Origin: Gymnorhina tibicen | Taxonomy: Eukaryota > Chordata > Aves > Passeriformes > Artamidae | DNA: 64,000 nt | NCBI GenBank assembly: GCA_013399875.1 | Contig: VXAZ01001836.1 | Coordinates: 1,178,001-1,242,000, forward strand | Direction: 5' to 3' | Shown: positions 37,501 to 49,100 of the stretch, one piece after another | Layout of the letters: the number at the start of each line of letters is the position of its first letter | How positions within the stretch are numbered: the stretch's first letter is position 1 | Notes under the pieces: generated by a model | Told to the model about the DNA's origin: nothing | The model's database searches: none | The model's input: the letters and a program-made list of their open reading frames with translations, nothing else | Position numbers and translations under genes: made by a program

Positions 37501-40500
37501 TTTCAAGATGGTGCCTTCTCCCTTTTGTCCATTCAGTATTGACTGCTGGATCTTTTCAGGCAGTATTCTTGTTGCGGTTTCCCCAGGAAAGAGGGCTGGG
37601 TATCACAAGCTCAGAGGTCTTTGCTACTAGTGGCAGGTTGGGACTGATCACTCAAAACCACTAGCTTTTTACAAGGCACCATGGCAACCAGGGACAGAGA
37701 GGAAACATGCTGGTGCTGCAAGAGATACTGCATTAAGGAGGTTCAAACTCAACCTGTTGTCTCTGTAGCTAGCAGAGCGGCTGGTCCCATTTGACTTTTG
37801 GAATCACCTTCCTTTGAAGAGGGTTGTCTCCCTTGTCTGTCTGTCTGGAGGTTTTTTGTATCCCAGCTGAATGTGTCATTGTGCTATGCTTGGGCTGAGG
37901 TGGGTGGTGAAGCCAAGTTCTGTGCTAGGGAGTTTTAAACCTGGTGTTCTTGCATCCCAGATTAAAAAGGCAGAAATGGACCGCAAGACGTTGGACTGGG
38001 AGATTGTAGAGCTCACTAATAAATTGCTTGATGCCAAAACCACCATCAATAAGCTGGAGGAACTCAATGTAAGTGTCAGTCTGCAAATGGCTGTGAAAGT
38101 GTGTGAGGTGTGGGCTTTTCCTTTTGTTCAAAGTCATTAGTGCAAAGGAGCACATGAATGACTCCAGTGTTTATGGAAGTGTGGGAGCTGTACATGATAG
38201 TAGGGCCAGACAAACAGAAGAGGGTCTGAGGGGCTGAACAGGAAAGAACGGATCTTTAAGTTTGATGTATTTGCTCTTTTGAGCTTAGGGTTTGACCTGA
38301 GTCTGAGCTATACCTATGGAGGGGTCATTCACTCCAGAGCTGGGAGGGAGCTGATGCCTTTTCTACACCATTAATATAGAAGTTCCTGGATCTGGTGCTT
38401 GACTCTATGAACTGCTCTCAATTCCCTCCAGTCTGTCTGTGTCATCAGATATGGCTGAGCTGTGGGATGGGAGAGAAAATCTGGTGGGATTTTTGGGGAT
38501 GATTAAAATCCCCAGAGGGAGAGGGGATTGATACACTGACAGAGGACATGATGGCTACAAGGATTGGAGTTGAAAGGGACACCTTGGCTGAGCTGTAAGG
38601 AAATACACGAAAGTGTGGGGAGGACGGAATGGCAGTGCCCTCATGAGCGATTCATCAGATGCCTCCTCTGGCTTCTGTTCAAGCAGCATCTGGTCTGGTG
38701 GTGCCTTTTTGGGTAAGAGTTTGAGCGAGTCTGACAGTGTTACACACCTGTGCCCTCTCTTGCAGGAACGCTATCGACAGGACTGTAACCTTGCAGTACA
38801 GCTGCTCAAGTGTAACAAGTCTCACTTCAGGAACCACAAGTTTGCTGATGTGAGTAGTAATCCTGCTGAGGTGGGGAAGAAGGGCTCATGGGCTTTGACT
38901 GCATTTTACTTTCTCCAGCTTTCTCTGCAGGGCTGCTGGCCTCTCATCCTTCAGCCTCAGAGGTGGGGGGAGGCTCCTGTTCCCACTCCCACTGAGAGGG
39001 CAGCACAGAGCTTCTGCCAGCTCCTCTTTCATGACAGCTCCATTTCACAGTTCAGCCAAGAGCTGTTATAAAAAGCACAATAACCTTGAACTTGATAGCC
39101 TGCTGGGTGCGTGCTGGTAGCTGGCAGGAGGACAGACCTCTCTTAGTCTGCTCCATCCTTTTCCCTTCCTCACCTGGCCACATGGAAGGGTCATACTGCC
39201 TCCTAAGAAGTCAAGCAGCAGTAGCCTGACCCGACATCACTTATTCCTCTGAGGAGAAATGTGTGAGGCAGCATTCAGGGTGTTTTCTAGGCCTTCTGAA
39301 CAGAAGCTGGTACCAACTCACTCCCCCTTGTGGGGAGGAATAAAGATGGGGGCAGTTCAGCTCATCCTGCTCTCATCTCCTTTCATGTTAGTAGCATCAG
39401 TTCTTCGGTTAAGAGTATCATCCAGGCCCTTACCCCAGCTCTCTCTTTGCCCTACCTCTAGTCTCTGTCCCTTCTTGTGTTCCTCTCAGCAAAACTACAT
39501 GCTTGTCTTTTTTAACTTAGCAGGTGACCACTATGTCACTCTCCCCTGTTGTGTCTCAAATTAGCACTCTTGAGGTCAGTGTATCAGTTACTGCTGGGGT
39601 AACCTTGACCTCTCTCCCAGCTGTCCCCCCTCTCTGGAGCTGTGAATTCTGCCCCCCAGAGCACCATGTTCCACATGGCTCCCACTTGAGGGGGGGTTGG
39701 TGCTGAGCAGCTGTGCAGACAGCCTGCCTCACAGCCAGCTGTTGTTATGCAGTGCACCATGCATGCCCAGATGTGGGTGCAGTTTCTTTCTGGCTGTGAT
39801 GGGACAGACCTCGCTGTGCCACTGAGTGGCTTGGGGATCTCTGCTCTGCACTTCGTGCTGTACTTGCCTGTGGTGACTAAAGTGAGGGCAGCTTGGCAGG
39901 GTAATGGGGAGAACATTAGTGCCCATTTGCAGGATAAGGGGGTAGTGCTCACCCCCCGGTGAGACCCCAGTCCAACAACTTTGGTAATAAGCCCGGTGTT
40001 TATCTCTCTGAAATGGAGAGAGTGAGGAAGTGGGGTGACGTGGTGGAGTTGGTAGGAACATGGGAAGGCATCGATCCTGGTCTGCGGGCAGGCTGCCAAG
40101 GCAGCATGGCTGCAATTACGCATTCAGGGAGCACTGTGGATCTCAGCAGTGGGGGCTGTAGAGTCACTTCAGTGTAACCACCGGCTGATTTTCCACAGAT
40201 CAATTGACCCCTTCCTAGCATGAGCTGGTTGGGCCTTACCTCTGTGCTCACAGGCATGTGGGACAGAGACCACATGATGTCTTTACCTGTTCACTTTGCC
40301 AAATGGGGCCTGTGAACCATGGCCTAGAACTAGCGTGACTGCTGTGACAGCCTTGTTAGTCGCTCATGGGGCAGGTTTGCTTTGGAAAAAGATACCCTTC
40401 TGAAGGCAGGGTAGATGAATATTAGGGTCAAGATAATGAGTACAAAATACACACGTAGGTTGGTTGGAAAAGGCAGATTATGTGGAACTTCAGTGGCTTG

Positions 40501-41856
40501 CGTGGCAGCCCCTTCTAATGTCCTTTTTCTTCTTCCTAGCTTCCCTATGAGCTGCAGGACATGGTGAATAAGCATTTGCACAGCACTCAGGAGTCTGCAG
40601 GCCCTGGCCAAGAGGCAGCCCACACCTTGGCTCCATCTGATGTTGTGCCCACCTCAGTCATCGCCAGAGTCTTGGAGAAACCAGAATCTCTGGTTCTGAA
40701 TTCAGCCAAGTCTAGCAGTGGCAGCTGTCCCATGGCTGAGGATGTCTTTGTGCATGTGGACATGAGCGGAGCCCTTCCTGACGCCTGCAACAGCACAGGG
40801 CAGATGGGGAAGGAGGGAGGAGATGCAGGGAAACAGCAGAACGGTGGCTGCAAGCCGCAGAGTAGTGTGGAAAGTGTGCCTGAGGAGGTGCCTGCCTTTG
40901 AGAAGCTAAGCCCGTACCCTACTCCCTCACCTCCCCATCCTATCTACCCAGGGCGTAAAGTGATTGAGTTCTCTGAGGACAAGGTAAGGATCCCAAAGAA
41001 CAGCCCCCTGCCCAACTGTACGTATGCTACACGCCAGGCCATCTCCCTCAGCCTGGTACAGAGTGAAGATGAGAGCTGCGACAGGCACCGGACACTCCCC
41101 AGCAGCCCTGCTTCAGAAGGGCGCCGTTCAGCCTCCAGCTGTTCCTGTCAGCAGTCCCCCAAAGCAGCCAGGGCTCACGGCTCTTCCCAGAGCAGCCCAT
41201 TCAGCAGCCCTCCCCAAATCCCGAGCGCCTTTGCCAGCTCTGCCAGCTCTGAGGAGGACCTGCTGGCTAACTGGCAGCGTATGTTTGTGGATAAGGCACC
41301 CCCCACCTCGGAGCGAGTGCTGATAAACCGCACGGCTTTCAGCCGTGACACAGCCCCCGAGCTCCAGAAGAGGTTCAGCCGCTCCATGCAGGAGCTGGGT
41401 AGGGCAGCCTCGGCTTACTCGGATGGTGAGGAGTCTGCGCAGAGCTGCAGCTGGACCGTGAGCCGGGACTCAAGCGTGGACACAGACAGCACCGAGTCCA
41501 GAGCCCGCAGGAGCCATTTCTCCTCAGACTATGGTACAGATTTCTCCCAGGATGAAGCCCAGAAGCTGTTGCATGAAAGTGGCGGAGGCACTGCTGAGCC
41601 TGAAAGCCCCTCACCAGAGAAGCACAAGGACTATGTAGATCTTGGCTTGCCTGAGAGCCCAGCTGAGGAAAAAGAAATGCTGCTCCAGGGAAAAAAGGAG
41701 AGCAGCCAAGGAGGTGCCCAAGAGGAAAGTGGAGAAGGCAGGGTCAAGCCTCCTTTCAGTCGGCCGCACCGCAGCCCCAAGAGGATGGGGGTGCACCACT
41801 TACATCGCAAAGACAGTCTGACGCAAGCCCAGGAACAGGGCAACCTTCTCAGCTGA
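31534..41856 (+). CDS. TJAP1: Tight junction-associated protein 1, seven coding exons
   Basis: Coding exons: 31534-31659, 34701-34729, 35398-35559, 36176-36242, 37961-38068, 38766-38849 and 40540-41856. They total 1,893 bp, or 630 residues plus stop. Every join has GT-AG borders and compatible phase (0, 2, 2, 0, 0, 0). The N-terminus MSSTAPSKKPYRKAPP, the segment EPLTDAERMK and the C-terminus KRMGVHHLHRKDSLTQAQEQ match TJAP1 (PILT) as I remember it; human TJAP1 is about 557 residues. Residues about 45-170 are a charged coiled coil (LLQHENEELRRR onward). A conserved block, LLKCNKSHFRNHKFAD, follows at about 176-192. The large last exon encodes a Ser/Pro-rich tail with the motif PYPTPSPPHP. The family is known from tight junctions and the trans-Golgi. 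The start is the first Met of the conserved N-terminus, 33 bp after a plausible acceptor at 31500. The tail is longer than the mammalian one. The first exon also has a longer in-frame form, listed separately. Confidence 0.95.
31660..32985 (+). CDS. Candidate alternative extension of TJAP1 coding exon 1 (442 codons)
   Basis: The reading frame of TJAP1 exon 1 continues without a stop beyond the donor at 31659/31660 (CAG then GTAACA). A second donor follows at 32985/32986 (ACAAG then GTAGGTG), and the first stop is only at 33055-33057. Both donors are in phase 0, so the longer exon also joins in frame to the exon at 34701. The result would be a protein of about 1,072 residues that keeps the coiled coil. 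If no donor is used, the product is a 507-residue protein ending in NPYLDLI; no AATAAA follows within about 0.9 kb, only ATTAAA at 33947. The insert is basic and Ser-rich. It carries SRSMET, SRSLER and SRSVET, the segment LPLKGILKQT, and a likely helix around KLQFSKFLDEITQRVLS (residues 264-280). I do not recognise a domain. A 1.3-kb stretch open by chance is unlikely, but transcript evidence is absent. Confidence 0.6.
33058..34700 (+). other. TJAP1 intron after the first coding exon
   Basis: After the stop of the unspliced frame (33055-33057) the sequence has no further open coding signature up to the acceptor at 34700. ATTAAA at 33947-33952 is the only plausible polyadenylation hexamer noticed here. 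Confidence 0.6.
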
Positions 41857-44530
41857 GGCAGAGCAAGAAGCAGCCACACACTGCAGAGCTGTGGGATGCC
41901 TCCATCAGTCCACCTGAGGGAGAAGCCTCCTTTAGTACCCTCCTACTTGGGGGAAATCTGCTCTGAGATTTTATATTTATTCTCTTCTTTTGCTACCTGG
42001 AAGAGCTGGGGTCTCTCTTCCCTGGCACCTCAGACCCACAGTACTAGCACACACAGTGTGCAGAAGCACACCCACTGGCCCAACACACTCGCAGCTCTCT
42101 TCACAGCCTCACACTGGTGCCTGTACCAGAGCTAGTTCTTGGTACCCCTCGTCCTGGTGCCTGTGCCTCTTTTTGCTCTCATCCCCCTTCCCACTCAGGT
42201 ACCTGAGGCCCTGGGTGCTCTCGTGCTGTTTCCCCGCAGCTGCTCTGCTCTCTTTTAACTTGTGCCAACAGGGCAGAGTGCCTGTGTGGTGGTGTCTGAT
42301 TCCCTGGGAGCCCCAGGGGCTGTGAGTGGGGCACGAGGACTCTCCCAGCGGATGGCTGTGTGCCATGGGGATGTGCTGGGATTGCTGGTGTCTCATTTTC
42401 CTGCTGGGTTTTGTTTTCCCCAGCTGCCCACTGGGAGGTTCCCCAGAATCTGCCTCTGCAGGTCGCTGTTGCATGTCTCCAGCATTGGGCTCAGCACCTG
42501 GTCCCCACTGAGGCAATGCACAGGTGCTGGTGCTGTGGTGTGGGGCATGGGTGCTGCCTGCTGAGGTGGTTCGGGGAGGCGGTGCCTGCTGGGCGCTGGG
42601 GTTTTTGTTTGTGTCTCCTCCCTCACACCTCTTCCCCTGCTCTCTGTGCTGTTGTTTTGTTTGAACGGTGCTGATGCTTTGCTCTTGGGTGGGCTTCTTT
42701 CTTCTTTCCAAGCCTTTGGTTTTGGGGTGTATTGTTTTTCCTTTTCCCCACCCTGCATAAACAGACACAGCCGTTGGCAGCGGTCTGATGCCTGCACTGA
42801 GGGTGTGTTGAGGAGTCTCAGCTATCAGAGCTGCACTTCCCTCTGATCCTGGCCTCCAGCCTCCAGAAACCCCTCCAGTCTCAAGAACAAGGTCTTGCCC
42901 TGGGCAAGCAAGGCGTGAAGGATGCTACCGGGCTTTTCTGGGCAGGGCTTGGTGCAGGGCCAGCAGGGATGTGAGGGCAGCATACTGAGGAGCTGCTCCC
43001 TGCAGATGCACTACCTCATGGCTCGGCAGCAGCCCTTCACCAGGGTCTCCTTGCACGCCCCCTTTTCTGGGGGGCTCCAGGCTCTGGTGCCTCTCTGGGA
43101 CCTCCCTTTCTGGGTAGGGCTCTCTGTGTGTTTTTCCTAGCGTAGTGTGATACTGTGTGACTTTTCTTCTCAGTCTTGTGTGCTCAGTGTCTTGTTGGGG
43201 GGGAGGGAAGGGGAGAGGTCTGTAGATGTAGGTATTTTTTTGAGGGCTTACGAAGCCCAGACCTCCTGTTTTAATTTTGTCCTGTGCCCTTGTCTGTCTG
43301 GTGTTTCTTGGCTTCCATGGGGGTGCGGGGCAAAGAACAGCCCAGTTCCCTTCACCATACCCCCTTCAAACCCTGCCCTCAGCCTGCTGTCTGGTTTTTG
43401 AGTTGGGTTTGTGTTGTCCTCCCATCCTACACCATGCAGGCTCCTCACTGGGCTGGAGGAGAGCATCCTTCTCTCCAGGAGGGAGCATCTGTTCATATGC
43501 TTACATCAAGATTTGCAGCCAAGAGCTGCCTCGGGGCTCTGCTCTCCTCCCCAAACTCCTGTCTCTGCAAAGGGCTTGCAGCTTGTAGCTGGGGCCAGCC
43601 AGGGCTTCAGCTTGAGCCTGGAGGCTTCAGGGCCAGTGAAAGGGAGCTGCAGGCCTCTCTGGCATCTGTGTAGGTTGTTTTATGTACCCTGGGCAGAGGT
43701 GCTGCCTACACACTCACCTTGTTTCCCACCTGGAACAGTTGTGGAGCTGGATGCCACCCTCTGGTGGGGAGGTGGGACTCAATATTTCAGTGCAGTGTTT
43801 CACTGTGCAGACAGGGTGGTGCTGAGAGTGGGAGCCTCCTCTGAGCCTGCAGAGTGTTTATCTCCCCTGTCCCATTTGTGGGGGATTGGGAAGTTCTTGT
43901 GTTTGCTGCCATCAGCCACTCCACTGCTGCATTTCTTTTGTTCTTCTGCAGCATTGCTGAGTTTGCATCTGCAGCAGCTGCCAGATCTAGCCTCTCGGAT
44001 GTCACCTGAGATTGGGTGCTCACTGTGAGTGAGCTGCTCTGGCTCTGTGGCTGCTGGTGGCCTGCAGTGGGGGTGGCATTGCCCCTCCGGGCTCAGCCTC
44101 ATCACCCCTGAATCCTGGCATGCTGGTCAGTGGACAAAACTCCTTTGCTGAGGCAGCTGGTGCTGAACAGAGCCAGCCTCCCTCTGCTTTTGGTCAAGGT
44201 AGACTGAACAGCAAAACAGTGAAGAAGTGGAGGGGTGGCAAAGGGATGCCCAGCACCTCACCAAACATGTGTGCTTTGCAGCATTAGGCTGCTGGCAAAG
44301 CTTGAGGGGGAGTGGTGGCCTCAAGCAGCAGAGCCCTCTTTCCCTGTGGGCATTGTGTCTTGTGCACTCCTGCCCATCTCCAGCAGTATTGGCTCTCGGG
44401 CCTTGAGCTCATCCCACTTCCGGTGTCCCAACTCCAGACTGTTAATCTGTAACTAATGTGTTTTTTTCTGAGATTTTCAAACTGATGTATATTTTAAGAC
44501 CAGAAATAAACTATTTTAAAAGTAGATGGC
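41857..44530 (+). other. TJAP1: TJAP1 3' UTR
   Basis: After the stop at 41854-41856 the DNA stays G+T/C-rich and non-coding. The first convincing polyadenylation signal, AATAAA at 44505-44510, lies in an AT-rich context that resembles the end of mammalian TJAP1 transcripts as I recall them. The 3' end is therefore placed near 44530. Several open frames of 100-205 codons occur here on both strands, but none has a coding signature. Confidence 0.75.
44505..44510 (+). terminator. TJAP1 polyadenylation signal AATAAA
   Basis: A canonical AATAAA lies 2.65 kb after the TJAP1 stop codon. No canonical signal was seen earlier in the UTR. Confidence 0.75.
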
Positions 44531-46176
44531 AATGGCTATATTGTACTTGATGCTAGATAAGACCTGGACTGGAACGAGCCTGAGCATGTGAGGGTGCAGA
44601 GCTACTCATGGTACAGTGTCTCAAGTTGTTGAACTGTGTGTGCCACCCATTGTCTCTTCCAGGGAGAATGATCCTGTGACCTGTAAGCACCCCTCAGTGT
44701 TACTTGTAAGATTCTGCCTACCTCATTTCACATATTTTGCTGGCTGTCCTGGCTGATCTGTCTTGGTAGACCTCCACATGCTGATCTAGTGTAGGATAAG
44801 GTGTAGCTAATCCTTTTGATAGTTGTTGGTTTTCGTGGAGTCCCAGCTCTTGGAGTCATCTGAGAGTATCACTTCTCCACTTCAGGAACTGAGTGACGTG
44901 GGACCATGTAACATACCCCCCTTACTGGGATTCTTAAGAGGTTTATAATTCTAGAGTCAGTATTCCATGTGAGGAGGGAGGATTGGAGATGGTTAGACAT
45001 ACCCCAGACAGGAAGCCCTCCAGACATGAGACATGGAGTTCTTGCAGGATGCTGATACAGACATTTGGAAGTGTTTCTTTTTCACGTTGAAGGGTGCTGC
45101 AGAGGTCAGAGGGCTGTGATGAATTTTCCTCCATCTGCAAAGTTACGCTGCCTGTGCCTTTCTGACCTGGCTGTATGCAAAGCCTAACTGGGAAGACTGT
45201 CTTGTTTCTTTGTCCCCACAATTAATGATTTTATTCCTTGTTCCCTTGAGTAGCAGCTGCTGCTACAATTTAATCTTCTAGCCTAATTTGAGCCTTGAAA
45301 CACGATCTTCCTTGTCAGCAAGGGACGCTTGGCCAAGCAGCGCAACCCACGGTGCTGGTGCGAGCTGAAGCCTTCACCAGGGCGTGCACGGCTGGTGCCA
45401 AGCTCCCTGCAGAGCCAGATTAGTCCAGCCTGCTTCCTCCTGGCCTGGGGGAGGGCCTGGGGGACAGAAAATTGGGCTGTCACCGACCTGTCCCCCGTCC
45501 CGGGCCCGTGTCGTGGAGCCTCGGGAGGCGCAGGGGAGCCGTGAGGCGGCGGGCGAGGGTCTGGCGCCCCCTGCCGGCATGGGCGGACCCACAGCGCTTG
45601 TCCGCGACTGGCACCTGCCCGTCCCTGCCCGTCCCGGCCCGTCCCTGCCTGTCCCTGTCGGTACCTGTCGGCACCTACCAGACTCTGCCCGTATCTGCCG
45701 GTCTCTGCCCATACCCGCCGGTCCCTGCCCGTACCTGCCGGCGCCCACCCTCCCGGGGTCACACAGTGGCGGAGGCGGACGCTGCCGAGTGGTGCCACCA
45801 CATCTGTGACCTTTATAAAAGTCTCATCGCGACAGCAGTACAAGCGATAGAAAGGACGTCTCTTATACACGTCTGAATAAATACAGCCTGCGCCCTGAGG
45901 GCGCAGCCGGGTGTGGGGGTGGCAGGGCGGCGTGAGCTACACATGCGGCGACGGGGACAATCACAAGCGGCCGACGAGGCGTGTGACGACACAGAGACGC
46001 GTGTAGAGATTCGCTCGGACCAGGCTCCTGCGCTCAGAGAGCCGAGGGAGGCATCAACAGGAGGTGAAATGTGTGAGAAGAGGGCGGGGGAGCCCACCGG
46101 AGGCTGGGGCTGGCGGCTGCACGCTGCCCCGGCGGGCACGGTGCTCTTGTCGGCAGAAGCAGGCAGGGTAGCCCAG
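44531..46176. other. Intergenic DNA and/or LRRC73 3' UTR
   Basis: TJAP1 (plus) and LRRC73 (minus) converge here. The first canonical minus-strand AATAAA below the LRRC73 stop is at 45235-45230, which would give a 3' UTR of about 0.95 kb containing the minisatellite. From about 45,300 to 46,170 the sequence is CpG-rich although it is at a gene's 3' end. Confidence 0.5.
45611..45750 (+). repeat. 10-bp GC-rich minisatellite, about 14 units
   Basis: Units of exactly 10 bp follow one another, with consensus GTCCCTGCCC grading into GTACCTGCCG. Examples are GCACCTGCCC, GTCCCTGCCC, GTCCCGGCCC, GTACCTGTCG and GTCTCTGCCC. Divergence between units is mostly 1-3 bases. Confidence 0.9.
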
Positions 46177-49100
46177 CTACATTTCTGTTTCTGCTAAGAG
46201 GCTGTCACCAAGGCCTGACGTCATCAGGACCATCTGGGAGCTGGAATCTGTCGAGAGAGGGAGAAAACCATGAGCCGCTCGGGCTGCTAGAGAGCGCAGG
46301 GCTGTACTCCAGATCCAGAGGTGAGGATGAGTAATTAAAACACTGCAGGGTGGGAAGAGAACTGCTAAGAAGTGTGAGATTAAGTGCAAACTAGGCCTAC
46401 TCTGGCCACACAGCAGAACAGAATCGATTTTTGGGGAGGGGGAGAAAGCAGAGACAGCAGCAAGAGGCCAGAGGAGCATCAGGTCTGAGTGCCCCCAACA
46501 TGCAGGTTGTGCTGCTATCCCAGCCGTGCCCTAACCCAACCCTGCACAGACCTTTAAATCTGCACTCATCGAGTGTTTTTCAGCTAGAGAGACAGTGTCC
46601 AGGTGAGGCAGGCTTCAGGCTGCAAGCCAACCAACACCACGTAGGGCGGTGGTGTTGCCTTCCCATGAGCAGGGAATGCTGTGGGCAATGAGCCATTTTA
46701 CAGCAGCAGAGGCCTGGAAATACTGACTTTCTACACTGCATGAATGGAGGGTTTGTGCAGCCCTCCCCTGCCTGCCTCGGGGAGGTGAGGGCAGCTTGCT
46801 GGCTCTGCCATGGCTCAGAGCACCAGCCAGGAACACTATGACTCTCCCCACAGCAAGTGAATCAACTGCAAGGAGGATGGGCCCGCATAGCAAGTAAGAA
46901 ACTTAGCGGGGTACCAGTTTCCCATCCAGAAGCCTTTTTAAACAGAAAAAAAAAGATCTGTTTTTTCCTGGATGGGAGGGAGGAGATCTCTAGTGGCAGT
47001 CCTACACATTCAAAACTACTGCAGGGGATCTCTATTTCAGGAATCAATTTCTGGAAACTAGATCCAAAACTTGGCCAAACTGTCTAACTAAATTATTTTT
47101 ATGGGTTTAATAGATGAGGATCCAGATGTTTTGAGGCTCAGAGGACTGGTTATGCTTGTCTGCTGGTAGTCTGATATGAGAATTGTGAGGGGTGAAGGAC
47201 AAATGAAGGTAAAAAAAGAAAACCCTCAAACCAGCTGGATCACAAGGTAGGCATGACAAAATACAATATCATATATGCAAACTACACAGAACAGGCTACT
47301 GCTATCTCCATAATACACCTTTTTTCCATTATAAACAACAGACAGACTGTGGCACCTGGCTAACCCTTCACATGTTTGGGACCTAGAGATAGGAATAGCT
47401 GATGCTGTGCGGATTGCAGGGAGGTTCTGGAAACAGTGAGGAATGACACAAGTTTTGGCTAGGATATCTGGCAAAGGCTCCCGAGATCTTTAATATTCCT
47501 GCCCTTGAGTTTTAAGACTTTCAGATTTTGTTCCTGCAGCATCAGGAAAAATGCCTCAGAGGTACCATTTCCATTCTTTGCAGCAGCTGCATTGTCCTTG
47601 GAGGCTGCCTTTCCAAGAGAGGCTCAGCCCAATGCTATTTAACATGAAGGTCACGCCTGGAAGCATATGTATTCCATGCAGGTTGTATGTATTCCTGTTC
47701 ATGGGGAGAAGGGACAGACCCATTCACCAACCCCACCACAAGAGGCCAGTGGCCCTGGAAACACCCCAGACACCCCAGTTCCTGCCCCCAGCCCAGCGCC
47801 CAGAGCTCTTACTGTTCTGGCAGATCCAGGGGTTCTTCTCCCTTGCTGTGACTTCGTGGGCCTCCGTCTCCTCCTCTTCCTCACCCTCTGAGAGAAGATC
47901 AGAGATCTGCTGCTGCAGCTCGGGACTGATGTTATTCTCCGCCAGGATGAGTGTCCGTAGGGCTGTGGGGTAATTCTCTACCATGTCCAGCAAGGTCTGG
48001 GGGGAGAGTGAGATGAACAGGCTGACAAGCAGCACAAAGGCTGAGCAGAAAGTGTCAGTGCTTTGTCTTCCTGCAAACTCCAGCCCTCCTCTCCTTACTT
48101 CTTCCTTCCCTTGGCCTTGACCTCCCTTCATCAGGCTTTATGAGAGACTGAGGACTTCCCATCTTTCTGTGAGAAGAGTTGAGACTGGATTTCCTGGCTC
48201 TATCTAAAGAAGAAGGGACTGCTCTACACCCTGTTGCTGTCACATATCCAGGATCATTCCCTCTTACCACTGGAAGCTGGAGCTCTGAGAAGAGAGTCTG
48301 TGCAACCGAGCCTTGGCCTGTGTTTGTCCACAGAGATTTAGTTCTGATTCTCAGCCAAAAATCCAACCCCTTATTTTTTTCCAAGAAGACAGCCAGGGGA
48401 AAGCAGGAACCCCGCTGGGTGCAGGAAGGGAAGGGGGTGTGTGTGGACTCTAGTGTGTGGTTGGAGGCAGGTGTGGGTCCTGGGGCCTCTGCAGACATCC
48501 CAGACCTGCACCCTTGAGAGGTCAGTGATGCTGTAGAGTAACTGTGGGCTCCCATACCTGGGCTGACTGGTTGGTAAGTCCTGTTCCCTCCAAGTCCAGC
48601 ACCTCGAGGGTTCGACTGGAGGCCACAGCGACGGCGAGCATCCCAGCTACCTGGTCACCTGTGCGAGGAGCAAACCAGGGCTGTCAGCAGTGCCTGCCTT
48701 CCCTCATGTAATGCCACATGCCCTCATACACCTGGGGCTGTCATGGGAACATCCTCTGAGTATTTCTGCCATCATACAACCTTCCAAATCTGTTACGTCA
48801 TGGTGGAAAAAAAAGCTGTTAACTAAGAAAAGAGACAAGGAAAAGTACACCATTTTGTGGTTATGGAAGCAGTCACTGATTATCAGGGGGAACACAAAGG
48901 AACACAGTGAAATCGGTTTTATTCCCCAAGGGACCATAACTTCCCAAATCTCCTTCCTAGTCAAGGAGGCAAGGGCCTTTAACAGTCCCTGCAAGGCATC
49001 CCAGACACAGAATAGGAGCTGAATACTTCAGTTTAGGGAAAGGCTGGAGTCAGAGAGAAGACTCTGCACCAGGTGACAGACTGCCTCCCTGGAAAGGGGG

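Noticed and set aside
42109..42768. 219-codon minus-strand frame
   Set aside because: It is antisense to the TJAP1 3' UTR, low in complexity, and without splice or family support.
43411..44028. 205-codon frame in the TJAP1 3' UTR
   Set aside because: It overlaps other open frames on both strands, matches no family and lies between the TJAP1 stop codon and its polyadenylation signal.
45283..45870. 195-codon minus-strand frame and overlapping plus-strand frames
   Set aside because: They are produced by the 10-bp minisatellite and surrounding GC-rich DNA. The repeated Gly/Arg/Asp peptide is a by-product of the repeat.
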